64,000 nucleotides of DNA, from the NCBI RefSeq assembly GCF_032854445.1, contig NC_088299.1, positions 8,323,408 to 8,387,407 on the forward strand, given 5' to 3'. Positions 25,190-34,857 of the stretch are shown here, one piece after another (the first letter of the stretch is position 1; each line of letters begins with the position of its first letter). The stretch comes from Liolophura sinensis (Eukaryota > Mollusca > Polyplacophora > Chitonida > Chitonidae). The notes beneath the pieces were generated by a model. It did not search any database. It was not told the origin of the DNA and saw nothing but the letters and a program-made list of their open reading frames with translations. Position numbers and translations under genes: made by a program.

Positions 25190-25350
25190 CGGTAGGGCTA
25201 GGGGTTGGATTCTTACCATTACTCGCAAACACGACCTGGGTGAGACGCATAAGCTGTTCCTCGCTCCACCCATAAAGCTGACCATTTTCGTATAAAATGA
25301 AGAATTACTGAGTAGGGCGTTAAGTAACCATAAATCAACCATCAATCCAA
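25190..25350 (+). repeat. Possible fragment of a family-A-like 3' end
   Basis: TACTGAGTAGGGCGTTAAG followed by AACCATAAATCAACCATCAATC resembles the 3' end of family A (CTTGAGTACGGCG, then AAAACACCAATCAAAT), but the upstream body does not align well. It could derive from the partner LINE rather than the SINE. Confidence 0.3.
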
Positions 25351-25566
25351 ACCAGGTGAAATGGTTATCAGTTTGTGAGTAATTTGACATGGATTTTAAA
25401 GTAATGGATATAATGACATGTTTACTTCATTGCGTTCTATTTGGCTACAACGCTGGAATATGTTTGGGAACAGAACAAGATGTTCTGGACCTGCTTATTG
25501 GCCTGAAAAGTTCTCATTTGGGATCGCACGTACGAGTAAATTATATACGAACTTCAGTTCGAACAT

Positions 25567-25704
25567 TTATTTTATTTATTTATAGATTAGTGTTTTACTC
25601 CGTACTCAAGACTATTTGACGTATACGATGGCGGCCAACATTATGGGGGGAGGAAACCGAGCAAATCCCTGGGAACAGACTGACAGACCTTCCCACGTTC
25701 TCAA
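25567..25704 (-). repeat. SINE family A, truncated copy with probable target-site duplication
   Basis: The tail (TATTTTATTTATTTATAGAT) is on the left, then GTTTTACTCCGTACTCAAGA and GATGGCGGCCAACATTATGG, ending after CAGACCTTCCCACGTTC. Left flank TTCGAACAT (25558-25566) and right flank TTTGAACAT (25705-25713) match at eight of nine bases, a probable duplicated target site. The tRNA-like head is absent. Confidence 0.75.
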
Positions 25705-25713
25705 TTTGAACAT

Positions 25714-27029
25714 GAATTCTCTTCTAAACAGAGCAGAAAAAACACCATATTCTGCGTTTTCGTTAAGACCGCCAAACGCTCTCTTTAAACTAATAATCGA
25801 CGCTGATTGGCTGATAGTAGAGATAGGGATTCATGGGTTAAATCCTGCAGGCTTGGTCACACTTAAATAAATCTGTAACACCTAAAATTCAGCTTGGGTA
25901 GGCATAGCATGAGCTTTCCTATCTTTCACACCAGCCAATCAGAATCGATTCTGTATCCCTTTAGAGAAGAGATCACTGCTGAAAGATATCAATACATTCT
26001 TTCTTCAACTCGCTACCGTTATATGCAAATTATATTCCTGTAAAAGCTTTCTTTGTGCGAGTATGATAATTATTTACGCATCGCGTACCCAAAAAGTCCA
26101 AGAATTCACAGTTATTTGTCGCAAAATACCGTAAATTTGTTTTGTCCAATATATAGGAGTCTAAGCTCATGCGATAATGTCCGAAACAAAATCTACACCT
26201 GTAGAAAGTATCACCTATTAGGAAAAATGCGGAAAAAAGTCAGAACGGATATTTCTCTTAATTTCCCAAGATACTTATTTACGTACAGACTTGCCTACCA
26301 CGTAGTCGAGACATCAAGCCGTGATCAGTTTCCAAGGAGTCCGCCAATGACCACCGAAATCTACACCAAAGAAAAATTGAATTTTTAGTCCGCCTTCGGA
26401 ATCAGTATCTCATTAATCCGTTTTCTGACCGTATCCGTGACTGCTTAGTTCCACATATCGTATATCCCATTGATCCGTTAAGAATCGATCAGCCGGAAAC
26501 TTCCGTCACTGCCACAGCTATTATCCCCTACATTAACTGCGCGGATTTCCACAGAAAAGGACTTCCGCTTCACTTAAGGGAATCCAGAGGTTATAGGTCG
26601 AATTCACCTCAAATCCGATATTCTAGGGAATCCACCAACCCCGGTAACTCGTCCAAAAATTTACACACGCCGTGTTGATGTCTCAAAGGAATTAGGAAAG
26701 GGAAGTTATAGGCGGCCTTTTAACGCTGACCAGCGAGATGCCCCTTCAATAGGGAGCTCCAAATCCCCACCCCCAACCCCCCAATAAACTCCGCCATGTT
26801 TGTATTGGCGAGAGGACTAGGTTGTGGCTGGGAATTGGCATTTAAAGCCTGCCTGGTTGCATATGACCTTTAGTATGGGCATCAGGAATTCACCAACGCA
26901 TTCACTTCCTCACGCGATTCTAGCAAGAAGAGCTAACGTTACAGACTCAAGGCCACCTGTTACTGACAACACTGGGCGCTTCGCTGAACGATGCTGCCTG
27001 ATCATTGATTCTGTGTACAGAGGACAACA
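25714..27029. other. Intergenic DNA, nothing recognised
   Basis: Contains a 111-codon plus-strand ORF (26053-26388) with no recognisable family, and a C-rich patch CCCCACCCCCAACCCCCC near 26767. No dispersed family. Confidence 0.45.
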
Positions 27030-27530
27030 GCAGAACAGCTGAAAGATGAAACATTTGAAAACCTGGGCAAAAGCTGAAAGAAGTGCAACAGCTGAAAATA
27101 TATAGCCCAATGGTTGAAAACACAGGAACAGTTGAGAATATAAAGCGCAACAGTTAAAACCAAAGAGCGTAACAGTTGAAATATATATCGCAACAGGCGA
27201 AAATATACAGCGCAACAGTTTGAAACATTTGAAAACTTGGTAAAAGCTGAAAACAGCACAACAGCTGCAAATATATAGTGAAACAATAATATACAGTGCA
27301 ACAGTTGAAAACATCACATAAGCTGAAAACAGCACAAGAGCTGAAAATATATATCGCAACAGGTGAAAATATACAGCGCAACAGCTGAAAATATCACAAA
27401 AGCTGAAAATATCACCAAAGCTGAAAACAGCATAATAATTGAAAACACCACATCAGCTGAAAACCGCACCACAGTTGAAAACAGCCAAACAATTCCAACT
27501 ATGTAACGCAACAGTTCAAAAAGTCTCAAG
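27030..27530 (+). repeat. Degenerate 18-bp minisatellite (some 22-bp units)
   Basis: Repeating pattern AACAGCTGAAAATATCAC and relatives. The 18-bp phase is clearest from 27390 to 27490 (AAAGCTGAAAATATCACC, AAAGCTGAAAACAGCATA, TCAGCTGAAAACCGCACC). Earlier units include TATACAGCGC insertions. On the minus strand it gives long hydrophobic open frames (runs of Phe-Ser-Ala-Val and Tyr-Ile-Phe), which are products of the repeat. Confidence 0.85.
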
Positions 27531-27849
27531 GATTTTTCACTTATTAGTACTCATTGACCCGACGGTCATTCGTTGTAACTGATGACGGTACGGCGAAAAA
27601 TTACAATGAATTACTTACTTACAAACTATGTTTATAACAGTCACTTAACTGTTTAAATTATTAAATAATTATTCACTTACTAATCCATTATTTATTTCTG
27701 GGAGTAAACGTCGCCCATCTTTTATTGATCAACATGTGGGTCACGACTGAGAAGTGCACTGACTACCTTGTTGTTGATTGGCTGATAGGTTGGCTGGCCT
27801 AAAAATGAAATCACTAATCGACTGATTGGTGGATAGATGGTTGGATAGA

Positions 27850-28000
27850 ATGATTCACTGATTGGTTCAAATGATTTTATGATTCACTGACATGATTGAC
27901 CGATTAATTCAATTAACTGAGTGATCCAATGATTCAATGACATGATTGACTGAGTAGTTCAGTTGACTTAATGATTTATAGATTGATCCCATGATTCATT
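27850..28000 (+). repeat. Degenerate GATT/ATGA-rich repeat, about 50-60 bp
   Basis: GATTCACTGACATGATTGAC and GATTCAATGACATGATTGAC occur in succession with ATTCAATTAACTGA- and AGTTCAGTTGACTTA-type spacers. Similar low-complexity sequence reappears at 57425 and 57855. Confidence 0.5.
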
Positions 28001-28170
28001 GCCAGCTTACAACATTAGGTACTGGTTAGTTAGTCAAAAGCCATGGCTTTCACACTAACAATCCTAATGCATAGGCGTTTCTGCTTTCTGCACCAATTAA
28101 ATGTAAAAAAATCGGTTGATAAAAGGACGCATTCATTCAGTCATAACAGTCTTATCTTATCTTATTAAGC

Positions 28171-28308
28171 TTACTAACGTTCTTTTATCTAACAGCAGAA
28201 GTGGTTTGCTTTTGTCCTGACGCTCAAACTCCGCCAGGTACATACACTGTTATGAGACGAAACCGTTCGTACTTTTTGGAGCATCTAGATTGGGTGTATT
28301 TCTAAATA
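28171..28308 (+). repeat. Family E dispersed repeat, second copy
   Basis: Contains AGAAGTGGTTTGCTTTTGTC, CTGACGCTCAAACTCCG, CCGTTCGTACTTTTTGGAGC, ATCTAGATTGGGTGTA and TTTCTAAATAAATACC in the same order as the copy at 24756. Confidence 0.75.
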
Positions 28309-29007
28309 AATACCTTGTAGGTTGTATTCAATATGAGAACATCACAGAAATTAATATTAGTGCATTTTCTCAGAAACGACCGTGCCTCATTAGCGTTTAG
28401 CCTCGATTAATACAGCGAATGAGACACGTGTGGTAAGGGTTCGGTCTCCAGCGGTCTTTCGTGAGCCAAGCCCACCAAATCAGCGGAATATTATATGACC
28501 ACAGACAGCGGCGTTTTCGTGGACAGATTAACGGAATGCTCCGGGTTTTGGGTATTTGGTCTCCGAGCCTTGTGCCAAGGACTGACACCATACAATGCCT
28601 TACCGCCACCTATTCTTTGACGGGAGAAAGCTGATACTAGTATTTGGAAATGTACTCCAAGACATTAACTGACAGATTAGAAAGAATCTCCCCTCATGTG
28701 AATAGTAGTCACTAGTTCAATTACAAACAACACACTTAGTTTGAAGCATTTTTTTCTTTTGCCGAAGAAAACCCCAGCACCAGCCCTTCCTGTATCCCGA
28801 ACCCCTTATACCCACACTTGTTCTATGTACAACCACCTATTAGGCGCACTAAACACTAACAGATCTGTTTCCGTCTTCCGTCTGTTAACACTCGATGTTA
28901 ACCGCCAAACACTGCCCAGGCTCTGCTCCTTTATTTAGCGCATTGTCCAAAATATATAGTGCTTTCTTCATTTTTGCAAAAGACTATTGCATGGGGAGCA
29001 AAAGCCG
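28309..29007. other. Intergenic DNA, nothing recognised
   Basis: No recognisable feature. Confidence 0.5.
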
Positions 29008-29135
29008 GACAGCTACGGCAGTGTGACAGTTGGTGCCGAATGATCACACTTAACCGTTGAAATACGGCCTCTTGCCAATTTACCTCAGTTAGGAACAAAT
29101 CCAACTGCTCATCCGAATGCTTAAAATAGCAACTA
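29008..29135 (+). repeat. Family B fragment
   Basis: Reads GACAGCTACGGCAGTGTGAC, GTTGAAATACGGCCTCTTGC and ATTTACCTCAGTTAGGA, then AATGCTTAAAATAGCAAC. Corresponds to the first half of the element. Confidence 0.65.
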
Positions 29136-29171
29136 AATCCCGGGTTATGTCACTGTCTGTGTTACATTAGA

Positions 29172-29223
29172 ACAGTGGTCTTGAGTAGAGCGTAAAAAAC
29201 CAATCGGAGAAATAAATAAATGA
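29172..29223 (+). repeat. SINE family A tail fragment
   Basis: GGTCTTGAGTAGAGCGTAAA followed by AACCAATCGGAGAAATAAAT matches only the last 50 bp of family A. Confidence 0.55.
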
Positions 29224-29831
29224 TATCCGACACTTTTATTAGACAGCGGGATTTTTACAGTTCTCCATCAGTAGGGCATCTCGGCTGTATTGATGCAGTG
29301 CGGTAACAAGTGTTACCCGTTATTTCAGTAGACATGCGTCCACATCAAAATGTGCTCCATTTGTTAAACGTCATGAATATTTTACGGATATTGTGTTCGG
29401 CTTGTACATCAAGTGAGACAGTCTATAGCCGCGGTATAAGAGTACTACAAACACAGCTACCTTAGATTACAAAATACACGTATTAAAATTGGTACAATCT
29501 TTATACAGCTTTATATCAAAACATGTATAGCCCATGTCAGCTAAATCTACTATAGGCCTACGCCGTGATTCTCACCAGAATAATGTCAAAATACAAAAAA
29601 AATGTCCTCAGGAAACGAGATGTTAAAAGCACATAGTTATAGTTTGCCTTTCACATTTTTGAAACAGGTGGTGATTTATAATACAATACGTGAATACTGT
29701 TTTGTAACAAAACCAAAATACACGAACCAACATGTTTGTCGCGACAAAATTGGTTTGCAAGATCGCGTCATGTGACAAACAGGGGTTGATAACACATTTT
29801 ATATTGATCAAACAACCATGTGACTAAGTCA

Positions 29832-30100
29832 TAGAGGAACGACGAATGAATAAATCAAGGGACGAAACAGATGAACGTTTAAATAAATGAAGGAATGTAT
29901 GAAGGAATGGACGAAGGAATGGATGAAAGAGTGTTTCAATGCATGAGTGATCGAGCGAATGGATGGACGATTATGTGGAGCTTACTTGCATGAACGAATG
30001 AATGAAGTGAATGAATGAAGAGTTGATCAATGAATGAATGATCAATGAACGAATGAACGACGAACCAGGCAGAAAATAAAAGAATGAATGAATGGATCGA
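29832..30100 (+). repeat. Degenerate ATGA/GAAC-rich low-complexity tract
   Basis: Dense, imperfect repetition of GAATGAATGAATG, GAACGAATGAAC and GAAGGAATGGAC. It gives an antisense ORF of His-Ser-Phe-Ile type that is not a gene. Confidence 0.75.
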
Positions 30101-30450
30101 GTTTATATCTGTATATTGGGCGCATATAGTTAGTGACGCCTTATATAACGATTGCCCCAACAAGCAATCAGATTATGTGCAGGATATTTAAAATCCTATT
30201 ATCTTGCCTTTACTTGAAGCATTAAACCTAGCGGTAAAATCATGACGGAACACCTGAGTGGCACTGTTCAAACAAATAAAACTAGGTCTAGTTCACAACG
30301 CATCGGACAGTGCCATGTAGAAATAACATGATTCCTTCTCTAATGTACGGTCAATGGCATGTTGGTTGGGTTGTCCTGTCATACAAGGAAACCGTTACTC
30401 CTCTAAAGCAAAGCATAGAATGGCTCAGAGCTTTCTCTATACAGCTTGGA

Positions 30451-30480
30451 ATATGGAGTCGTTTGAAGTCGACTCCATAT
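30451..30480. other. Short perfect inverted repeat (11-bp stem, 8-nt loop)
   Basis: ATATGGAGTCG (30451-30461) is followed after TTTGAAGT by its exact reverse complement CGACTCCATAT (30470-30480). It could be a protein-binding dyad or a small hairpin. There is no T-run after it and no longer stem, so it is not a good terminator or pre-miRNA. Confidence 0.8.
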
Positions 30481-31077
30481 AATCTCACTAAATCCAATCT
30501 TCCCAATTGGCCATGGCAGTGCAGACATTTCTCAGCAGGCCTTTGGTGGAAAAAGGTGAAACATAGTGATGTACTGTAGAGTATGGGAGACGAGAAGCAG
30601 AATAAGCAAGAGCAGGAGGACGCAACACGGAAGGAATGCTCAGTGGACGATCCCGTCTTGTTTTCAGCACTAAATGTGTGCGGCCGAAAAGCCCTTCAAA
30701 ACGATTTTGACAGCTTCTTTGGCAACTCTCCAAGGCTACGTGAATCGTTTGGAACTGTTTAGTACTTAGTGGACTCTAAATTACTGCAATAAATGTAACG
30801 AAACCAGACCAATTTCTCTGCAAGCTGTTTGAGTCGAATTTTGCTTGTCCGTCTTTTTGGAGCCAAATAAACAGCGCAGTTATGTCGAAAAACCCAGATG
30901 TTTGGAATGAATAACTTGTATGGGTCACTATCGGCCAGGATACTGTCAAAAATTGGTTTTTGCATTTGCGCCAGGCCAGCTTATTGCATGTGGGTGCCAA
31001 AACTTGTAAATCAAACGTAGTTTGTCTGATTTCCTTGTAAAACCTTCTCTAGATACCTGTGCGAACCAGTGCTACCT

Positions 31078-31621
31078 GTGCGAACGAAACAAAAGAGAAC
31101 TGAAATGCATGTTCACAACGACATAAAAATGTACATAGTACGCTTGGCGTATTATCAAGTGAACCATCTCTCTGACATCAGTCTAATACATCAATGAACC
31201 CGGAAAAAATCTTGAGTATTTTGAGTCATCATCAAACGCCGCGTATGGGATTAAATGTGTCCGAAATGAATTACTTTATTAAGGACAATGCCAATCTATA
31301 GCTCTAAGCGTCTAGCGCGAAACCAAACAGAAAGCACAGATTTGAAATGTGTGTTGATAGTGACATCCAAAGGTACATATCGGCTTGGTATACTATCAAG
31401 AGAAGCATCTGTGTGGCATTCCAACACAACAAAACTCCTCAAAACAAGTCTTGAATATTTTGAGTCACACAACATCGCATACACGATTAAATGTCCTAAA
31501 TGAATGTATCTTCTCCAGGACAATGCCAATATTCTACGAAGCTCTCTGTGTCTGGTGTGAAGCCAAACAAAAGGGATTTGAAATGTGTATTCATAACGAG
31601 GTTATTTTTACGTTCTTTGAA
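31078..31621 (+). repeat. Diverged tandem duplication, about 238-bp unit, 2.3 copies
   Basis: Unit 1 is 31078-31313, unit 2 is 31314-31553 and a partial unit 3 is 31554-31621. Shared landmarks in order: GAA[A/G]CCAAACA-like start, GAAATG[C/T][A/G]TGTT, CTTGG[C/T][A/G]TA[T/C]TATCAAG, TCTTGA[G/A]TATTTTGAGTCA, ATTAAATGT, AGGACAATGCCAAT. Unit 2 contains a 71-codon ORF, but unit 1 has several stops in the same frame, so coding is not supported. Confidence 0.8.
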
Positions 31622-32093
31622 GTGGGTTGATAGTAATTTAGAGCTTGCCGCTAACCAAACAAGGACATAGGTGAAATAGAGAGAACATCTGTACCCTGGC
31701 CTGGTTTTGTATGCTGACCGTGATTCGGACTAGGATCGTGAAAACCTCCAGTGCAAGACAAAGGTTTGATCTTATCGTTCCCGACTCTTCGAAATGGAAA
31801 TGCCTTTTGCCGTCCTCACGCCCCTCTCAAGACTGCTACTTGTTGGGCTGTTCTGTTAACCTCCCTGCTCTTATATCAATTCCCCAAAGTGGATCAACTA
31901 TTGGCTTTTGGCTAAGACCTGTGTTACAGTCCACCTAGTAACGGATGTCTCGGCATGTCTGTACAATAGCATCCTCATTAGATAAACATATATCTTCTTA
32001 CAATAGGCTGACACAACTAACGCTAGGCAACGAATGTATTCCAGGTATTTGCTGGTAGTGTGCTCAGAAAGTAATTTATTTCAAGTTTAATGG
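31622..32093. other. Intergenic DNA, nothing recognised
   Basis: A 75-codon ORF at 31711-31938 has no recognisable family. Confidence 0.45.
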
Positions 32094-32230
32094 GGACCTG
32101 GGTCCAGTTTCACGAAGCTTAACGTTACGAGCTTTCAACTGCCATAACGACGTAATGCCTACAGTACTCGTTGACGTGGTAGTTAAGTGAACCGAACGTT
32201 AAGAGTACTTCGTAAAACCGGGCCCTGTCC
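32094..32230. mobile_element. Palindromic MITE-like element
   Basis: The left arm (GGACCTGGGTCCAGTTTCAC, then GAAGCTTAACGTT) and the reverse complement of the right arm (GGACAGGGCCCGGTTTTACG, then AAGTACTCTTAACGTT) match over about 35 bp with a few gaps. The interior also has self-complementary tendencies. Short elements with CCCGGTTTCACGAAG-like termini are common in marine invertebrate genomes as non-autonomous DNA elements; I know the pattern but cannot name the family. Ends are approximate, and no clear target duplication is seen. Confidence 0.7.
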
Positions 32231-32250
32231 AATGCTTCGGAGTAGAACCT

Positions 32251-32306
32251 TGACGTCATTTTATGGACGTCAAATGTTCCTCTTCCGGCGCGTCGCGATG
32301 ACGTCA
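32251..32306. promoter_or_regulatory. Cluster of CRE-type sites
   Basis: TGACGTCA, the consensus site for CREB/ATF bZIP dimers, occurs exactly at 32251-32258 and 32299-32306, with a 7-bp GACGTCA at 32266-32272. A further exact site lies at 32717-32724. The 8-mer is expected about once per 64 kb, so this clustering stands out. The factor assignment is inference from the consensus. Confidence 0.4.
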
Positions 32307-32314
32307 CATTAAAG

Positions 32315-32332
32315 ACATGTAACGTTACATGT
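32315..32332. other. 18-bp perfect palindrome
   Basis: ACATGTAACGTTACATGT is its own reverse complement. It directly precedes, and overlaps by two bases, the array of 20-bp dyads. Confidence 0.9.
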
Positions 32333-32410
32333 ATCAGAAACTGATACATTGTATCAGAAACTGATACATTGTATCAGAAACTGATACATTGTATCAGAAA
32401 CTGATACATT
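32331..32410. repeat. Four exact tandem copies of a 20-bp dyad-symmetric unit
   Basis: GTATCAGAAACTGATACATT is repeated four times without a mismatch (32331-32350, 32351-32370, 32371-32390, 32391-32410). Each unit contains the inverted repeat GTATCAG-AAA-CTGATAC; between neighbours the symmetry extends to TGTATCAG/CTGATACA. Perfect identity implies recent expansion or strong constraint. Each unit could seat a dimeric DNA-binding protein at about two helical turns per unit. Confidence 0.95.
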
Positions 32411-33584
32411 GTAGCATTGTAGACGTTGCGCTAGAATCCATTTTTCATGTAACAATAGCTAAAGGTTCTGCTTCTCACTAGGGCCACATCAAGGGATACA
32501 AAAAATATGCCGTCTCCCTATTCAGTTTGTGGAAATATTCTTATATATTGCACTGCAGACATAACATAAGCTCGCAGGCACACTTAGATTTCGGTGTTTT
32601 ATAGGATTCGTTGTTGACAATAATTTCTGATTATTACATGTATGAATGAACTTTACCAGATTCGTTCACCTGAAAAATGTTTGAATACATATATTTCGAC
32701 TTCCTTCGTAGAGATATGACGTCACGTTGGTAGTTATGGCGTTATTTACATGGGTCTTTAAGACCCAATCAGGTGCATATTGGAAACATGAGGTAAACAA
32801 ATATACAAAGCAGTAATACATAAATGTGTATAAATCCTAAATGCTGCATCACTGATTTTACATTTCAAAACAAAATCTAGATAACGACAACTGTGCCAAT
32901 AGGCCTCTGGGCACTGTCTGCACACACTACAAATGACAAAGCGTGCATGGATTTGTCAAACAAAATACATATTTGCCAGTTTAACAGGACGAATAATCTG
33001 TTACACACATTGCCTGGGGACATCTAATTCCTTCGCTGACACATTGGATTCCAACAATGCCTCTTTCTTCAGGAGATCGTTTTTAACACGGACAGTTGTA
33101 ATAACAACCGGGTTTTTTGACAAGCTGACAGCCATCAAACATCGTTGAAAATCAATCTGATTCCGGAGCGTAAACGTTATAACATTAATTATTCAAAACA
33201 CAGATTAGTTTCCTAAGAGGGAAGAAAAAAGATAAACAGAACGCAATGTCTTGGAAAAGTCAAAATTGCATGGGCGCAGACGTTGATTGCAAGGGAAGGT
33301 TAAGTTTTGGCGCATAAAATTCCCTGACATTCATATGAAATCAAAGTTTATCTTTCTACAGAATAGAATACAAGTAAGAAAGATCATACAAGAATGCAAT
33401 AGCGATTTTAAAAACACAGGCGAAACTTCAAACGAGTAACAAAAAATACAACACGGACGGAAACACTGAAATAACAAGAATTAGGAATCAAGATAATGTC
33501 GATTAAATCGAAAACTCTGAAATTGCACGTGGTACGGGTCATGGACACCTTAGTACCCCCTTAAAACAATTTTGGTCATAGCTG

Positions 33585-33590
<6 letters not shown>
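32411..33590. other. Intergenic DNA with one more CRE-type site
   Basis: Exact TGACGTCA at 32717-32724. Otherwise no recognisable repeat or gene. Confidence 0.45.

Positions 33591-33618
<28 letters not shown>
33591..33618. repeat. TA dinucleotide microsatellite
   Basis: About 14 uninterrupted TA units. Confidence 0.95.
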
Positions 33619-33693
33619 GCGATATACACTGGGTTCCCGACGTTGTGTTGTTAGTCAACCAATGGAAACAGTTGTCACATTGCACACGATGGC

Positions 33694-33713
33694 GGGGGGG
33701 GGGGGGGGGGGGG
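33694..33713 (+). repeat. Run of 20 G, followed by more G-rich sequence
   Basis: Twenty consecutive G, then TGGAGGGGGGTGTGGTGG. This is G-quadruplex-capable on the plus strand. A run of this length may also be miscounted by sequencing. Confidence 0.9.
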
Positions 33714-33771
33714 TGGAGGGGGGTGTGGTGGCGCTCGCGCATATATCGGTAGCTGAGGGAAAGATAGTAGT

Positions 33772-33880
33772 TACGTCAAACCAGACATTCGTATTTCAGA
33801 CGTAAACCAAAATGGACATTCCAGGTCAACAATCGCGAGTTCAAGTTCCATAACGACACTAAACACAAACCACCAAAGAA
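33772..33880 (+). repeat. Family D dispersed repeat
   Basis: ACGTCAAACCAGACATTCGT, CGTAAACCAAAATGGACATT, CCAGGTCAACAATCGCGAG, TAACGACACTAAACACAA and CCACCAAAGAACT match the copies at 20857 and 21205. Confidence 0.75.
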
Positions 33881-34318
33881 CTATTGTGTAAAGTACTAAA
33901 TTAAAACGGGTTCATGCAAGGAAAAGCAGTCAACAGTTTTCAATGACGTTGGAAATACGCATGGAATGTAGTAGGTGAGTGGATATGATCAGTTCCCACA
34001 CATGCTCCAAACTAGCCTATAAGTTGTCGGTAATCAAAATGTTGCTCTCAGTTCCAGTTTGACTCCCACTGTTCATTTATCGTGTCGATCTAACTTAACA
34101 CGCGAAAATTTAGCCATGCAAGTAGGCCTATGTAAAAATACTGTTATATACAAGTATATCTGCGCAGTTACGCAATCAACAGAAGTAAAAAAAAAAAAAG
34201 GAATACGCCTACGAACATTAACAACGTTAAAAAAAATGTGCATATAAATTTGATTCCTATTACTCATTACGTACATTGTCCATGGCCCCAGACCTGTTAA
34301 CGTTCAAAAACTGAAGAA
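33881..34318. other. Intergenic DNA, nothing recognised
   Basis: Short A-rich tract near 34188-34200; nothing else recognised. Confidence 0.45.
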
Positions 34319-34857
34319 TATTGTCTCGTTTCTATCTTTACTCTAACCATTGCCTTGTTTCTGTCTTTACTCTAACCATTGTCTCGCTTCTATCTTTACT
34401 CTAGCCATTGTATCGTTTCTATCTTTTAGTCTAACCATTGTCTCGTTTCTATATTTAGTCTAACCATTGTCTCGTCTCTATCTGTACTCGTTGTCTCATT
34501 TCTATCTTTACTTTATTATCTTTACCATTGTCTTGTTTGTACCTTCACTCTAACCATGGTTTCCTTTTTATCTTTACTTTAACCATTATCTCCTTTGTAC
34601 CTTCACTCTAACCGTTGTCTCGTTTCTATCTTTACTTTACCCATTGCCTGGTTTCTGCCTTTAATCTAACCATTCTGTTGTTTCTATCGTTACTCTAACC
34701 ATTTTCTCGTTTCTATCTTTACTCTAACCACTGTCTCGTTTCTACCTTTACTCTAACCATTTTCTCCATTCCATCTTTACTCTAACCATTTTCTCGTTTC
34801 TGTCTTTACTCTATCCACTCTCTCGCTGCTATCTTTGCTCTAACCATTGTCTCGTCC
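34319..34857 (+). repeat. 29-bp minisatellite, about 18 units
   Basis: Each unit reads roughly TGTCTCGTTTCTATC followed by TTTACTCTAACCAT. Units vary by a few bases each, with two short units near 34485-34530. The plus strand is markedly pyrimidine-rich, so the array has a strong strand asymmetry. Confidence 0.92.

Noticed and set aside
26910-27529. Overlapping hydrophobic minus-strand ORFs up to 149 codons
   Set aside because: They are translations of the 18-bp array in several frames, not membrane proteins.
30451-30480. Pre-miRNA or terminator hairpin
   Set aside because: The stem is only 11 bp and does not extend; there is no T-run.
31288-31630. Overlapping ORFs in the 238-bp tandem repeat
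   Set aside because: The homologous frame in unit 1 has several stops, so the open frame is not maintained.
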